60,527 nt of DNA from Lentzea aerocolonigenes. Its GTDB lineage: Bacteria > Actinomycetota > Actinomycetes > Mycobacteriales > Pseudonocardiaceae. The position numbers and the translations under genes were made by a program. Position 1 is the first letter of the stretch. Each line of letters begins with the position of its first letter. The notes under the pieces were generated by a model. It saw nothing but the letters and a program-made list of their open reading frames with translations. It was not told the origin of the DNA and searched no databases. The stretch lies in assembly GCF_000955955.1 (NCBI RefSeq), contig NZ_JYJG01000101.1, positions 1 through 60,527 on the forward strand. Reading direction: 5' to 3'. Below, one piece after another: positions 16,668 to 25,437 of this stretch.

Positions 16668-19328
16668 TCATCGCGTCAGTCGCATGCTCCCGTCGAAGTC
16701 GATGTGGGACAGCTCGGCCCGCGTGACGACGCCGAGCTTGGGGAACACGTTGGACAGGTGGTGGCCCACCGTGCGCGGGCTGATCAGCAACTGGGCGGCG
16801 ATCTCCCGGTTGGTGAGGCCTTCCCTGGCCAGACGAGCGACCCGCAGTTCCTGTGACGTCAGCAGGTGCGCGGCGCCCCGCGGCTGCTCGGTGAGCTCCT
16901 GTTCGCTCGTGGCTCGTTCGAGCAGCGGTGTGGCACCGAGCCGTTGGAAGGTCGCGGCGGCCTCGCCGAGCTGTGCCCTGGCCTCGGTGCGGCGGCGTGC
17001 TCGTCGCAGCCACTCACCGAACAGCAACCGGGTACGCGCGTGTGCGAAGGGTCTGGCTGACGCTCCCGGAACGGCGAGAGCGAGCCTGAACTCCTCCTCC
17101 GGCTCCGAGGTCAGCAACGCGCGGGTGAGGTGGCCGGCGGACACGGCCCAGGCCGCCCCGGTGCGCTCGGCCCAGTCACGCACCAGATTCGCGTGCGGTT
17201 CGGCCGCATCCGGCTGTCCGGCGTGCACCGCCGCCTCAACCGTGTCGACGGCCGCGAGCAGCGCGAACGTGGGGTGGGAGGCGTCGTGCTCCGGCTCGGT
17301 GAGTCTGCTCAGGTGCTCCAAGGCCTCCTCCGGCCTGCCCGCGAACAATGCGGACATACCGAGGTTCCAGGTGGCGGCCGCGGTCAGGACGCGCACGCCC
17401 CGTGGCACCGACACCTCCCTCGAACGCTCGGCGAGGCTCGCCACGGTCTGTTCATCGCCCCGGACGGCAGCCAGCCAGCCGAGGCAGTTGCGGCACTGCG
17501 TGGCGAGGTGGTCGGCGCCGATCTCCTCGGCGAGCCGCATGCCTTCCTCCGCGCTGGCGGCGGCCCGCGACCAGTCCCCCTGCGCGATGTCCAGCGTCAC
17601 GGTCTGCGCCAGCACCGCCGCCAGCGCGGTCACCGAGTCCGTGCGCCGCAACTCCGCGATCTGCCGTCCCAAAGCCTCCGAGACGGACCGCTCCACACCC
17701 CACGCGACGCACAGCGGTGCGGGCGGTGTCACGCGCCACGAGTCGAGTCTGAGGTCGTCGTCGCGCACCACCGCGCCCGATGCGGGCTCGAACAGGAGCG
17801 GATCTGCCCGTCCACCGAGCTGCCGCAGCGCCTCGGCCTGCAGGCCTGTTCTTCCCGCGGACCATCCCGCTCGCACGGCCATGGTCCCGAGCTCGACCGC
17901 GGTGTCCTGATCGGACACCACGCGCATGTCGCCGGTCAGGTAGCGGAAGGCCCGTTCCTGGTCACCGTGTGCGAACTCGATCAGCCCTCGCAGCCCCTCG
18001 CTGAGTTCGCCTACGGCCGCCTCTCCGGCGAGCTCTTCCGCGCGCAGCAGGTACTCCCGCGCCAGGTCCACCTGACCCGCTTCCCACGCCGCCCTGGCTC
18101 CCCGCGCCAGCCGCCGGGCCGCGTCGGCCGGGTCGGGTGACAGTTCCGCCGCGCGCCCCAGCGCACGAGCGGCCGTGGCACAGCCGCCACGAGCCTGGGC
18201 ACGGCCGGCGGCCTTCTCGAGCAGCCCTGCCACGTCCTCGTCGGCGCCGTCGGCGGCCGCGGCGAGGTGCCATGCGACGAGTTCGTCGGCGTTGTCGGTG
18301 GCCGCCGCGAGGTGCCGCGTGCCGAAATCCTCTGCGTTCCTGCCGCTCAACACCCGAGCGAGCAGGCGATGAGCGGCCTTCCGTTCAGAGGCCGGCGCGT
18401 TCTCGTAGACGACCGTGCGGATCAGCGGGTGGCGGAACCGGACGCGATCTCCCTGCACGCCGAGCAGACCAGACCGCAACGCCTCGTCCCACGCGACAGC
18501 GTCGACACCTGCCTGCTGCAGGACCTGCCGGTCGCCCCGGTCTTCGGCGGCGGCGAGGAGCAACAGGGCCCGCGTCGACGTGGCCAGCGCTTCGATCCTG
18601 GCGGTGAACGCACGCCTCAGCCGCGGCCCGACCGCGATCTGTTCGCCCGGCACCGGCGGGGTGAGCGCGAGCTCCGCCAAGGCGAGCGGGTTGCCCGCCG
18701 CCGCACGGATCGTCCGGCGGATCGAGACCTCGTCCAGGCCGGGCGCGGTGGCGGCGGCGAGGAGGCGTGCCGAGTCGTCGTCCAGGCCCCGGACCTCCAC
18801 CGCCGGCAGCTGGTCCCACGTGCCGCACGCCGGGTCCTCGTACGTGGCGAGGAGAACGGCGGCGCGCACCGTCCGCAGCCGCCGGGAGACGAAGGCGAGG
18901 CACTGCGCGGTCGCCTCGTCCAGCCACTGCGCGTCGTCCGCGACGACCAGCACCGGCCGTTGCTCGGCGAGCCGGCAGACGAGGGCGAGCACGGCACCAC
19001 CGACGAGGAAGCGGTCGACGGGCGTCTCGTCGCAGCCGAGTGCGCTCCGCAATGCGGTGCGCTGAGGTTCGGGAAGGGTGTCGACACCGTCCAGCACGGG
19101 CCACAGCAGTGCGTGGATCCCGGCGAAAGCGAGCCCGGATTCCAGCCGGGTGCCGCGGCAGCTCAGGACGGTGAAGTCCCCCGCCGCGCCGATCGCGTGT
19201 TCCAGCAGCGCGGTCTTGCCGATGCCCGGATCTCCCCACAGCACCAGCGAGGTCCCGTTGCCCGCACGCGCGTCGTCGAGGAGTTCGCCGACAACCTTCC
19301 GCTCACGCTGCCGTCCGTGCAGATCCAT
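16668..19328 (-). CDS. Large ATP-binding LuxR-family regulator (LAL type, 886 aa)
   Basis: This is a MalT/LAL-like transcription activator. The N-terminal STAND-type ATPase has Walker A GDPGIGKT (32-39) and Walker B-like VLVVADDAQWLDE. A long middle of TPR-like helical repeats follows. The C-terminus is a LuxR helix-turn-helix: LTSQELRVARLAREGLTNRE, then LLISPRTVGHHLSNVFPKLG. Such proteins activate sugar or catabolic genes after ligand and ATP binding. It lies 10 bases after the IclR gene, so they form an IclR-LAL pair next to the divergent gentisate operon and upstream of the aldehyde dehydrogenase operon. Confidence 0.88.
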   Translation of the reverse strand: MDLHGRQRERKVVGELLDDARAGNGTSLVLWGDPGIGKTALLEHAIGAAGDFTVLSCRGTRLESGLAFAGIHALLWPVLDGVDTLPEPQRTALRSALGCDETPVDRFLVGGAVLALVCRLAEQRPVLVVADDAQWLDEATAQCLAFVSRRLRTVRAAVLLATYEDPACGTWDQLPAVEVRGLDDDSARLLAAATAPGLDEVSIRRTIRAAAGNPLALAELALTPPVPGEQIAVGPRLRRAFTARIEALATSTRALLLLAAAEDRGDRQVLQQAGVDAVAWDEALRSGLLGVQGDRVRFRHPLIRTVVYENAPASERKAAHRLLARVLSGRNAEDFGTRHLAAATDNADELVAWHLAAAADGADEDVAGLLEKAAGRAQARGGCATAARALGRAAELSPDPADAARRLARGARAAWEAGQVDLAREYLLRAEELAGEAAVGELSEGLRGLIEFAHGDQERAFRYLTGDMRVVSDQDTAVELGTMAVRAGWSAGRTGLQAEALRQLGGRADPLLFEPASGAVVRDDDLRLDSWRVTPPAPLCVAWGVERSVSEALGRQIAELRRTDSVTALAAVLAQTVTLDIAQGDWSRAAASAEEGMRLAEEIGADHLATQCRNCLGWLAAVRGDEQTVASLAERSREVSVPRGVRVLTAAATWNLGMSALFAGRPEEALEHLSRLTEPEHDASHPTFALLAAVDTVEAAVHAGQPDAAEPHANLVRDWAERTGAAWAVSAGHLTRALLTSEPEEEFRLALAVPGASARPFAHARTRLLFGEWLRRARRRTEARAQLGEAAATFQRLGATPLLERATSEQELTEQPRGAAHLLTSQELRVARLAREGLTNREIAAQLLISPRTVGHHLSNVFPKLGVVTRAELSHIDFDGSMRLTR

Positions 19329-19338
19329 GCTGAACACC

Positions 19339-20079
19339 TCACTGCAGTTCGAGGTCGTGCTCGATGTCGGCGGCACACCCGGCGAGCGCCCTGATCCAGC
19401 CGGGAATCCGGTCGCGGTGGAAGCGGATGCTGGGCATGGCGATCGCCACTCCCGCGATCGGGCACCCCTTGGCGTCGCGGATGGCGACTCCCAGCGCGAC
19501 CAGGCCGGCTTCGGTGCTCTGGTCGTTGATCGCGAAGCCGCGCTTGCGCACGAGCGTGAGCTCTCGCCGCAGCGAGGCGAGTTCCACGTCGTCCGCGTCC
19601 TCGTAGAGCGCCGTCACGTCGTCGGGGGGCATCGCAGCGAGTATCGCCTTTCCGCACGAGGTCAGCCGGGCGGGCAGAGTACGACCGGCCCGGCTGCCGA
19701 CGCGGAGGGTCTGCGTGCACTCCGCGGTGGTCACGAACCTGGCCTCGGTGCCCGCCAGCACGACGAGGTTGACGGATTCCTGCACCGCGGTCATCAGAGC
19801 GTTCAGGTGCGGCACGGCCACCTCGCGCAGCAACGCGACGGGCGCGCGTGAGGCAGCGGCCGGGCGGAGCACGTCGCCGGCCTCGTAGTACCGGTCGGGG
19901 CGCTGCTCGGCGAAGCCGCGGTAGACCAGCATCGAGAGCAGACGGTGCGCAGTGGACGGTGAGACTCCCAGCCGGTCCGCGGCTTCGCTGACCCGCAACG
20001 GACCTTCCTGCTGCAGCAGTGTCGCGAGGTGCAGCGCGTGGTCCACCGATGCGATCGGATAAGGCGGCTTGTTCTTCAC
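19339..20079 (-). CDS. IclR-family regulator, divergent from the gentisate operon (246 aa)
   Basis: An N-terminal winged helix (ASVDHALHLATLLQQEGPLR, VSEAADRLGVSPSTAHRLLS) is followed by the IclR effector domain (CGKAILAAMPPDDVTAL, FAINDQSTEAGLVALGVAI). GTG 20079 starts VKNKPPYPIASVDHAL; an in-frame extension upstream has no ribosome site. IclR proteins commonly regulate a divergent aromatic operon, here the gentisate genes starting 83 bases away. The ligand is probably gentisate or a precursor, which is inference. Confidence 0.87.
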   Translation of the reverse strand: MKNKPPYPIASVDHALHLATLLQQEGPLRVSEAADRLGVSPSTAHRLLSMLVYRGFAEQRPDRYYEAGDVLRPAAASRAPVALLREVAVPHLNALMTAVQESVNLVVLAGTEARFVTTAECTQTLRVGSRAGRTLPARLTSCGKAILAAMPPDDVTALYEDADDVELASLRRELTLVRKRGFAINDQSTEAGLVALGVAIRDAKGCPIAGVAIAMPSIRFHRDRIPGWIRALAGCAADIEHDLELQ

Positions 20080-20161
20080 ACCAGAAAATGTAGCCCCACT
20101 CTCCAGAATCGTGCCAACCTGCCGGAGGAGCACCTTTTCGTTTGATCCCAGGAGCACTGCA
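20080..20161. promoter_or_regulatory. Divergent promoter region of IclR and the gentisate operon
   Basis: 82 bases separate the two starts. The gentisate side has a clear ribosome site, AGGAG 8 bases before GTG 20162. No long perfect palindrome is visible, so the IclR site must be degenerate or overlap the genes. Confidence 0.5.
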
Positions 20162-21262
20162 GTGACATCGACATCTTCACCGGTGCGCGTCCAGGCCACT
20201 GACGCCGTTGACCAACCAGAGCCCTCCGCCGCACTCGACACGCTCTACCGGGCCTTCGAGTCGGAACTGCTCGTTCCACTGTGGACCGAGATCGGCGACC
20301 TGATGCCGGCCCACCCGGACTCCAGCGCGCTGCCGCACCTGTGGCGGTGGCGGAACCTGCTGCCCATGGCCGCGCAGGCGGGCGAACTGGTCCCGGTCGG
20401 GCGGGGTGGCGAACGCCGGGCGATCGCGTTGGCCAACCCCGGTCTGGGCGGGCGCCCGTTCGCCACCCCGACGCTGTGGGCGGCGATCCAGTTCCTCAAG
20501 CCCGGTGAGGACGCGCCGGTCCACCGGCACACCCAGAACGCGTTCCGGTTCGTGGTCGAGGGCGAGGGCGTCTGGACCGTCGTCAACGGAGACCCGGTCG
20601 CCATGCGCCGCGGTGACTTCCTGCCTCAGGCGGGGTGGAACTGGCACGGCCACCACAACCTCAGCGACCGCCCGATGGCGTGGATCGACGGCCTGGACAT
20701 TCCCTTCCAGCACCACATCGGCTCCACGTTCTTCGAGTTCGGTCCGGACGAGACGGACTCCACCGAAGCACCTGCTTCCTCACGCTCCGAACGGTTGTGG
20801 GGACATCCGGGTCTGCGCCCGCTGACGCATCTGCGACCGACGCCCGCGACACCTCTGCTCGCCTACCGCTGGGAACACACCGACCGCGCGCTGTCGGATC
20901 AGCTGGCGCTGGAGGCGGACGGACACAGGGCGACCGTCGAACCCGGGCACGCCGCCGTCCGCTACACGAACCCGGCCACCGGTGGTGACGTTCTGCCCAC
21001 GGTCCGCACGGAGTTCCACCGGCTCGCACCGGACACCGGGACCCGCGCGAGGCGCGAGGCCGGTTCGTCGGTGTTCCAGGTCTTCGAAGGCACCGGCGAG
21101 GTCACCGTCGGCGACACGTCGTGGGCCGTCGCGCGGGGCGACCTGTTCGTCGTGCCCTCCTGGCAGCCGTTCAGCGCGTCGACCGAGCACGGCCTGGACC
21201 TGTTCCGGTTCAGCGACGCCCCGGTCTTCGAGATGCTGCACCTCGATCGGAGCGTGGCATGA
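20162..21262 (+). CDS. Gentisate 1,2-dioxygenase (366 aa)
   Basis: This Fe(II) bicupin opens gentisate to maleylpyruvate. The first cupin holds the metal site: APVHRHTQNAFRFVVEGEG gives the H-x-H pair and PQAGWNWHGHHN the third His. The second cupin (SSVFQVFEGTGEVTVGDTSW, WQPFSASTEHGLDLFRF) is structural, as in the family. The N-terminal helical part WRWRNLLPMAAQAGEL is typical. It is the first gene of an operon whose next two products are the downstream enzymes of the same route. Salicylate 1,2-dioxygenase is a close relative and cannot be fully excluded. Confidence 0.9.
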   Translation: MTSTSSPVRVQATDAVDQPEPSAALDTLYRAFESELLVPLWTEIGDLMPAHPDSSALPHLWRWRNLLPMAAQAGELVPVGRGGERRAIALANPGLGGRPFATPTLWAAIQFLKPGEDAPVHRHTQNAFRFVVEGEGVWTVVNGDPVAMRRGDFLPQAGWNWHGHHNLSDRPMAWIDGLDIPFQHHIGSTFFEFGPDETDSTEAPASSRSERLWGHPGLRPLTHLRPTPATPLLAYRWEHTDRALSDQLALEADGHRATVEPGHAAVRYTNPATGGDVLPTVRTEFHRLAPDTGTRARREAGSSVFQVFEGTGEVTVGDTSWAVARGDLFVVPSWQPFSASTEHGLDLFRFSDAPVFEMLHLDRSVA

Positions 21263-22071
21263 AGTTCGCAACCGTACACACCGAGCACGGTTTCCGCGTG
21301 GTCGCGACCAAGGCGAACGGGTACGTCGACCTGGGCCCCGGCGACGTGGGGAGCCTCCTCGCGGGACCTGGTCTGCCTTCCGCTGCCGACGGCGAGGTCC
21401 TCCAGATCGAGCCCGCCCTGTTCGCCCCGGTGATCCCGAACCCCGGCAAGATCATCTGCGTCGGCTTGAACTACCGCACCCACATCACCGAGATGGGACG
21501 CGTTCTCCCGACTCACCCGACGTTGTTCGCCAAGTACCCCGAGGCGCTCATCGGTCCACATGAGACGTTGGTGCTGCCGCCGGAGTCCGACGCCGTGGAC
21601 TGGGAAGCCGAACTGGCGGTCGTCATCGGACGGTCGGTTCGACGGGCCGACCGGGCCACCGCCGAGGCCGCCATCGCCGGGTACACCGTCATGAACGACG
21701 TCACGCTGCGGGACTGGCAGTTCCGCACGCGGGAGTGGCTGCAGGGCAAGACGTGGGAGGCGACGACGCCGCTCGGCCCCTGCCTCGTGACCCCGGACGA
21801 GCTCTCCCCCGACGCCGTGATCAGCTGCGCCGTCGACGGTGAGATCGTGCAGAGGTCGACCATCGCGGACCTGTTGTTCGACGCGGCCGACCTCGTCAGC
21901 TACATCTCGACCATCCTCACCCTCAACCCCGGCGACGTGATCGCCACCGGCACCACCGGTGGAGTCGGACACGCACGCACGCCAGCGCGTTACCTGCAGG
22001 ACGGCCAGACCGTGGTCACGCGGGTCGAGGGCATCGGCGAGATGGTCACCCCCGTGCGGCGGGCGCCGTGA
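21259..22071 (+). CDS. Fumarylpyruvate hydrolase-type FAH protein (270 aa)
   Basis: This splits fumarylpyruvate (or maleylpyruvate) into pyruvate and fumarate (or maleate). KIICVGLNYRTHITEMG is the FAH entry motif. DWEAELAVVIGRSVRRAD carries the metal-binding Glu pair, and VMNDVTLRDWQ with KTWEATTPLGPCLV the rest of the metal/substrate site. PGDVIATGTTGGVG is the glycine loop. ATG 21259 overlaps the dioxygenase stop. The order dioxygenase-hydrolase-isomerase fits the mycothiol-type gentisate pathway. Confidence 0.9.
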   Translation: MKFATVHTEHGFRVVATKANGYVDLGPGDVGSLLAGPGLPSAADGEVLQIEPALFAPVIPNPGKIICVGLNYRTHITEMGRVLPTHPTLFAKYPEALIGPHETLVLPPESDAVDWEAELAVVIGRSVRRADRATAEAAIAGYTVMNDVTLRDWQFRTREWLQGKTWEATTPLGPCLVTPDELSPDAVISCAVDGEIVQRSTIADLLFDAADLVSYISTILTLNPGDVIATGTTGGVGHARTPARYLQDGQTVVTRVEGIGEMVTPVRRAP

Positions 22072-22718
22072 CACCGACGCGTGAACTCCGCTGGATGGCC
22101 GAGGGCCACGAGCACTTCCTGTCGTGTCTCCGGTCGGTCGACGACGGGCAGCTCGCCCGGCCGAGCGGGCTGCCCGGCTGGACCGGCAGACATCTGTTGT
22201 CCCACTTGGGACACAACGCGCGTGCGCTGAGCCGCCTCGCGCGCTGGGCGGCGACCGGCGAACCGACACCGATGTACCCGAGCACGTCGGCGCGTGCCGA
22301 GGAGATCGAGACGGGCGCTGGGTGGCCGGTGCCGAGGCTTCGGGAATTCGTTGCCGAGGAACAGGAGCAGCTCGTTGCCGTCCTCGGCCTGATCACCGGC
22401 GAGCGGTGGCAGGCCGACGTGATCACGGCACAGGGACGCATCGTGCCGGCTGGCACCATTCCGTGGCTACGCGCTCGCGAGCTGTGGATCCACGCGCACG
22501 ACCTGCGGCCCGGCGGCGATTTCGCTTTCATGCCCGCGGATTTCCTCGACGCGCTCGTCGAGGACGTCCTGACTCATCGACGCGCGCGGCAGTCCGTCGC
22601 CGTGAACGTGTCCGGCCCTCCAGCCGACCTGGCGCAGTGGCTCACGGGCCGCGGCGCTTCCCCCCGACTTCGCCCCGCCACCGGCTCCGCACTCCCGGAG
22701 CTCCCGCCGTGGCTGTGA
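22068..22718 (+). CDS. Mycothiol-dependent maleylpyruvate isomerase (216 aa)
   Basis: This isomerises maleylpyruvate to fumarylpyruvate with mycothiol instead of glutathione. It is a DinB-like four-helix fold. HLLSHLGHNARAL supplies the first Zn ligand and RELWIHAHDLRPGGDF the Glu and His ligands, spaced four apart as in the Corynebacterium glutamicum enzyme. The C-terminal domain resembles the MDMPI C-domain. GTG 22068 overlaps the hydrolase stop (GTGA). Its presence supports an actinobacterial, mycothiol-making host. Confidence 0.88.
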   Translation: MTPTRELRWMAEGHEHFLSCLRSVDDGQLARPSGLPGWTGRHLLSHLGHNARALSRLARWAATGEPTPMYPSTSARAEEIETGAGWPVPRLREFVAEEQEQLVAVLGLITGERWQADVITAQGRIVPAGTIPWLRARELWIHAHDLRPGGDFAFMPADFLDALVEDVLTHRRARQSVAVNVSGPPADLAQWLTGRGASPRLRPATGSALPELPPWL

Positions 22719-22734
22719 CCCCAGGAAGACCATC

Positions 22735-23838
22735 ATGAACATCACCGCCGCCGTCGTGGAAGCGGAAGACGCTCCATTCCGGCTCACCGAGGTCGTCCTC
22801 GACGACCCGCGCCCGGACGAGATGGTCGTGCGCGTCGTGGCCGCCGGCCTGTGCCACACCGATCTCAGCGTCCGCAAGGGCCACACCCCGTTCCCGTTGC
22901 CCGCGGTGCTGGGCCACGAGGGCGCGGGTGTGGTCGAGGCGGTCGGCTCGCAGGTCAGCCGCTTCTCCCCCGGTGACCGCGTGATCATCAGTTTCAGCTC
23001 GTGCGGCCGGTGTTCCGCCTGTACCGCGGGACACCCGGTCTACTGCGGCCATTGGGTGGACCTGAACCTGCTCGGCGGATCCCGGCTGGACGGTTCGGCG
23101 ACGATCACCAGGTCGTCCGGGCAGGTGCACGGCCACTTCTTCGGCCAGTCCGTGTTCGCCTCGCACGCGCTGGTGCACGAGCAGTCCGCGATCAAGGCAC
23201 CGGACGACGTCGACCTCGAAGTGCTGGCACCGCTGGGATGCAGCGTCCAGACCGGTGTCGGCGCGGTGCTCAACGTGGCCAGGCCGGAGCCGGGGAGCAC
23301 GCTCGTGGTGTTCGGCGCGGGTGGCGTCGGCCTCGCCGCGGTGATGGGAGCTCGGCTGACACCTGCCAGGCGCATCGTCGCCGTGGACATCAATCCCGCC
23401 CGGCTGGCGTTGGCCGAAGAACTCGGCGCGACCCACACCGTCAACTCGGCCGAGGACGATCCGCTCGTCGCCTTGATGGAACTGACCGGCGGCGCCGACT
23501 ACGCGATCGAGACCACCGGACGAGCGGCCGTGCTGGAGACGGCGATCGCGTGCATGGCCTCCGGCGGCACCACCGTCGTCGTCGGCGCCCCGCCGCTCGG
23601 CACGACCATTCCGGTGGACGTCACGAACCTGCTCGGGCGCGGTATCCGCTTGGTGGGCACGAACCAGGGCGACAGCGATCCGAGCCGCTTCCTGCCCCGG
23701 CTCGTCGACCTGCACCGGGACGGACGTCTGCCGTTCGACCGGCTCATCACCCGGTTCGACTTCGAGCAGATCAACGACGCGGCCGCGGCGGTGCTGGACG
23801 GCACCGCGATCAAGCCGGTGGTGGTGATGCCGTCATGA
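22735..23838 (+). CDS. Zn-dependent aryl-alcohol-type dehydrogenase (367 aa)
   Basis: This is a medium-chain dehydrogenase/reductase. [35 protein letters not shown] and CGRCSACTAGHPVYC hold the catalytic and structural zinc cysteines. VVFGAGGVGLAAVMGA is the NAD site, with Asp in VAVDINPARL favouring NAD over NADP. It resembles benzyl-alcohol (XylB/AdhC-like) enzymes. In a gentisate operon it could oxidise a hydroxybenzyl alcohol, which would feed 3-hydroxybenzoate and then gentisate. The matching aldehyde dehydrogenase could be 15139-16575. The hydroxylase for the last step is not in the window. Confidence 0.85.
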   Translation: MNITAAVVEAEDAPFRLTEVVLDDPRPDEMVVRVVAAGLCHTDLSVRKGHTPFPLPAVLGHEGAGVVEAVGSQVSRFSPGDRVIISFSSCGRCSACTAGHPVYCGHWVDLNLLGGSRLDGSATITRSSGQVHGHFFGQSVFASHALVHEQSAIKAPDDVDLEVLAPLGCSVQTGVGAVLNVARPEPGSTLVVFGAGGVGLAAVMGARLTPARRIVAVDINPARLALAEELGATHTVNSAEDDPLVALMELTGGADYAIETTGRAAVLETAIACMASGGTTVVVGAPPLGTTIPVDVTNLLGRGIRLVGTNQGDSDPSRFLPRLVDLHRDGRLPFDRLITRFDFEQINDAAAAVLDGTAIKPVVVMPS

Positions 23839-24347
23839 GCAACCACGTGGAAGCACAGCAACAACGTGGCTACGACATCGGTTTGTTGCTGCTGCGTGCC
23901 TGTCTCGGTCTGACGATGGCCGCGCACGGCGCCCAGCACCTGTTCGGCTGGTTCGGCGGAGTCGGTCTTGCGATCACGGCGAAGTCCTTCTCCGCCAACG
24001 GTTATCTGGCGGCCGACGTGATGGCCGTCGTGGCGGCGGTGAGCGAACTGCTTGGCGGGCTCGGCCTCGCGCTGGGACTGCTCACGCCCCTCGCGGCGGC
24101 CGCGATCATCGGCACGATGATCAACGCGACCGCCGTCAAGTGGTCCAACGGCTTCTTCATCCCCAAAGGGGTGGAGTACGAGATCGTGCTCGCGGTCGCC
24201 GCGGCGGCGCTGGCGCTCACCGGGCCCGGCCGGTTCGCCGCCGACTCGTTCCTGCCCGTGCTGCGCGCGCACCGCTTGAGGTACGGCGTTTCGGCGGTGG
24301 CCTTGGCGGTGGTGTCCGGCGTCGTCGTTCTGCTGACCCGTTCCTGA
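23835..24347 (+). CDS. DoxX-family membrane protein, gentisate operon (170 aa)
   Basis: This is a four-helix membrane protein. LLLLRACLGLTMAAHGAQHL begins helix 1 and FGWFGGVGLAITAKSF is the conserved DoxX loop. SELLGGLGLALGLLTPLA and YEIVLAVAAAALALTGPGRF follow. ATG 23835 overlaps the dehydrogenase stop, so it is the last gene of the gentisate operon. DoxX proteins recur with redox and aromatic genes, but their reaction is unclear; electron transfer to quinone and thiol-stress roles have been proposed for relatives. A clear paralogue lies at 44025-44579 in the hydroxyquinol operon. Confidence 0.88.
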   Translation: MSNHVEAQQQRGYDIGLLLLRACLGLTMAAHGAQHLFGWFGGVGLAITAKSFSANGYLAADVMAVVAAVSELLGGLGLALGLLTPLAAAAIIGTMINATAVKWSNGFFIPKGVEYEIVLAVAAAALALTGPGRFAADSFLPVLRAHRLRYGVSAVALAVVSGVVVLLTRS

Positions 24348-24421
24348 TGCGCGGACGGCCGCCGCCGCGGTTCCGGATCAACCGAACAGCGGCGGCGGCA
24401 GTTCCTCCGCGAGCACGATGG

Positions 24422-24660
24422 TGTGTACATGTCCAGGGTCTCGGCGCAGTACTCCCTGCCGAGGCCGCTGCCGCCATACCCGCCGAAGGGCGCCCGTCGA
24501 CGAGGTCGAAGTACTGGTTCACCCACACCGAGCCGGCCTTCAACCGGTCGGCGGCGCGCATCGCGTTGCGGAGGTTCGTGGTGTACAGCTCCGCGGCGAG
24601 GCCGTAGTCCACGCCGTCGGCCTGCTGGATCAAGGTGTCGAAGTCGTTGGTGGTCGGTAC
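24422..24660 (-). pseudogene. Aldehyde dehydrogenase C-terminal remnant, frameshifted
   Basis: DTLIQQADGVDYGLAAELYT and LKAGSVWVNQYFDLVDGRP are typical ALDH C-terminal segments in one frame. FGGYGGSGLGREYCAETLDM continues the same region in the next frame. The catalytic part is absent. It is a dead fragment, not closely similar in wording to the intact ALDH at 15139-16575. Confidence 0.75.
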
Positions 24661-24744
24661 GCTCTGGTGCCAGCCGTAATGGGTCATCGCGGCGGCGAAG
24701 AACCGGTACTGACCGATCGCGATGCGGTGGTCGCGCAGGATCCG

Positions 24745-24890
24745 GGGGAGGCGAAGCCGAGCACCACGTGGTCGCCTGGAGCCACCGCGGTGACCTTGCT
24801 GCCGACCGTTTCGACCACACCAGCACCCTCGTGGCCGAACACCGCGGGAAAGTCTCCTTCGCTGCCCGGTCGGCGCTGAACCGCCACCAG
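24745..24890 (-). pseudogene. Medium-chain alcohol dehydrogenase N-terminal remnant
   Basis: About 45 residues, [20 protein letters not shown] followed by [17 protein letters not shown], match the first zinc-domain region of MDR alcohol dehydrogenases such as the intact gene at 22735-23838. The rest is missing; the ALDH remnant follows directly. Confidence 0.7.
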
Positions 24891-24949
24891 GCTGCGCGGC
24901 CGGGTGCCGCGCTGGAAGGACGAGTGCGTTCCGCGTCTCCCGCGCTGCG

Positions 24950-25375
24950 TTCACCGGTGAGTCGTCGCGTAGTGCCTCGCTCGGCGAACAGCCGTACTCC
25001 GCGCGGTGCTCGGCGAACCGGCTCAGGTTGCGGAAGCCCCAGCGGGAGGCAACGGCGGCGACCGTGGTCTCATGTGGACTGCGGACGCGCAGTTCGGCAT
25101 GTGCCTGGCGCAGCCGGATTTCCCGGAGATAGCCGAGCGGAGTCGTCGAGCTCGACCGCTGGAACGCGGCTTGCAGGCCGCGCACGCTCAGGCGCGCGGC
25201 CGCCGCGATCTCCACCAGACCGATGTCCTCCGCCGCAGACGCGGACCCCGGAGCCGATTCGTTGATGCCGCAGGTGGTGCGGTACGCCTCCAGCAACGCG
25301 GCGGTCACCGTGCGGAACAACTGCCCGTGCACGAGAGGATCGCTGTCCGCCCCACCGGGTCCGCGCCTCCTCCAC
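24950..25375 (-). pseudogene. AraC-family regulator remnant (C-terminal DNA-binding part)
   Basis: VEIAAAARLSVRGLQAAFQR, TTPLGYLREIRLRQAHAEL and VAAVASRWGFRNLSRFAEH with CSPSEALRD form the double helix-turn-helix of AraC/XylS regulators. The N-terminal effector domain is missing, and the frame upstream of about 25330 is shifted. It sits just downstream of the Liv operon. It may be the former regulator of the decayed dehydrogenase genes beside it. Confidence 0.75.
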
Positions 25376-25437
25376 CAGGAAGCGGCGCCCCGCCAGACAC
25401 TACGCCCGTGGTCGCACGTTCCCGACGGTCGAACCGA

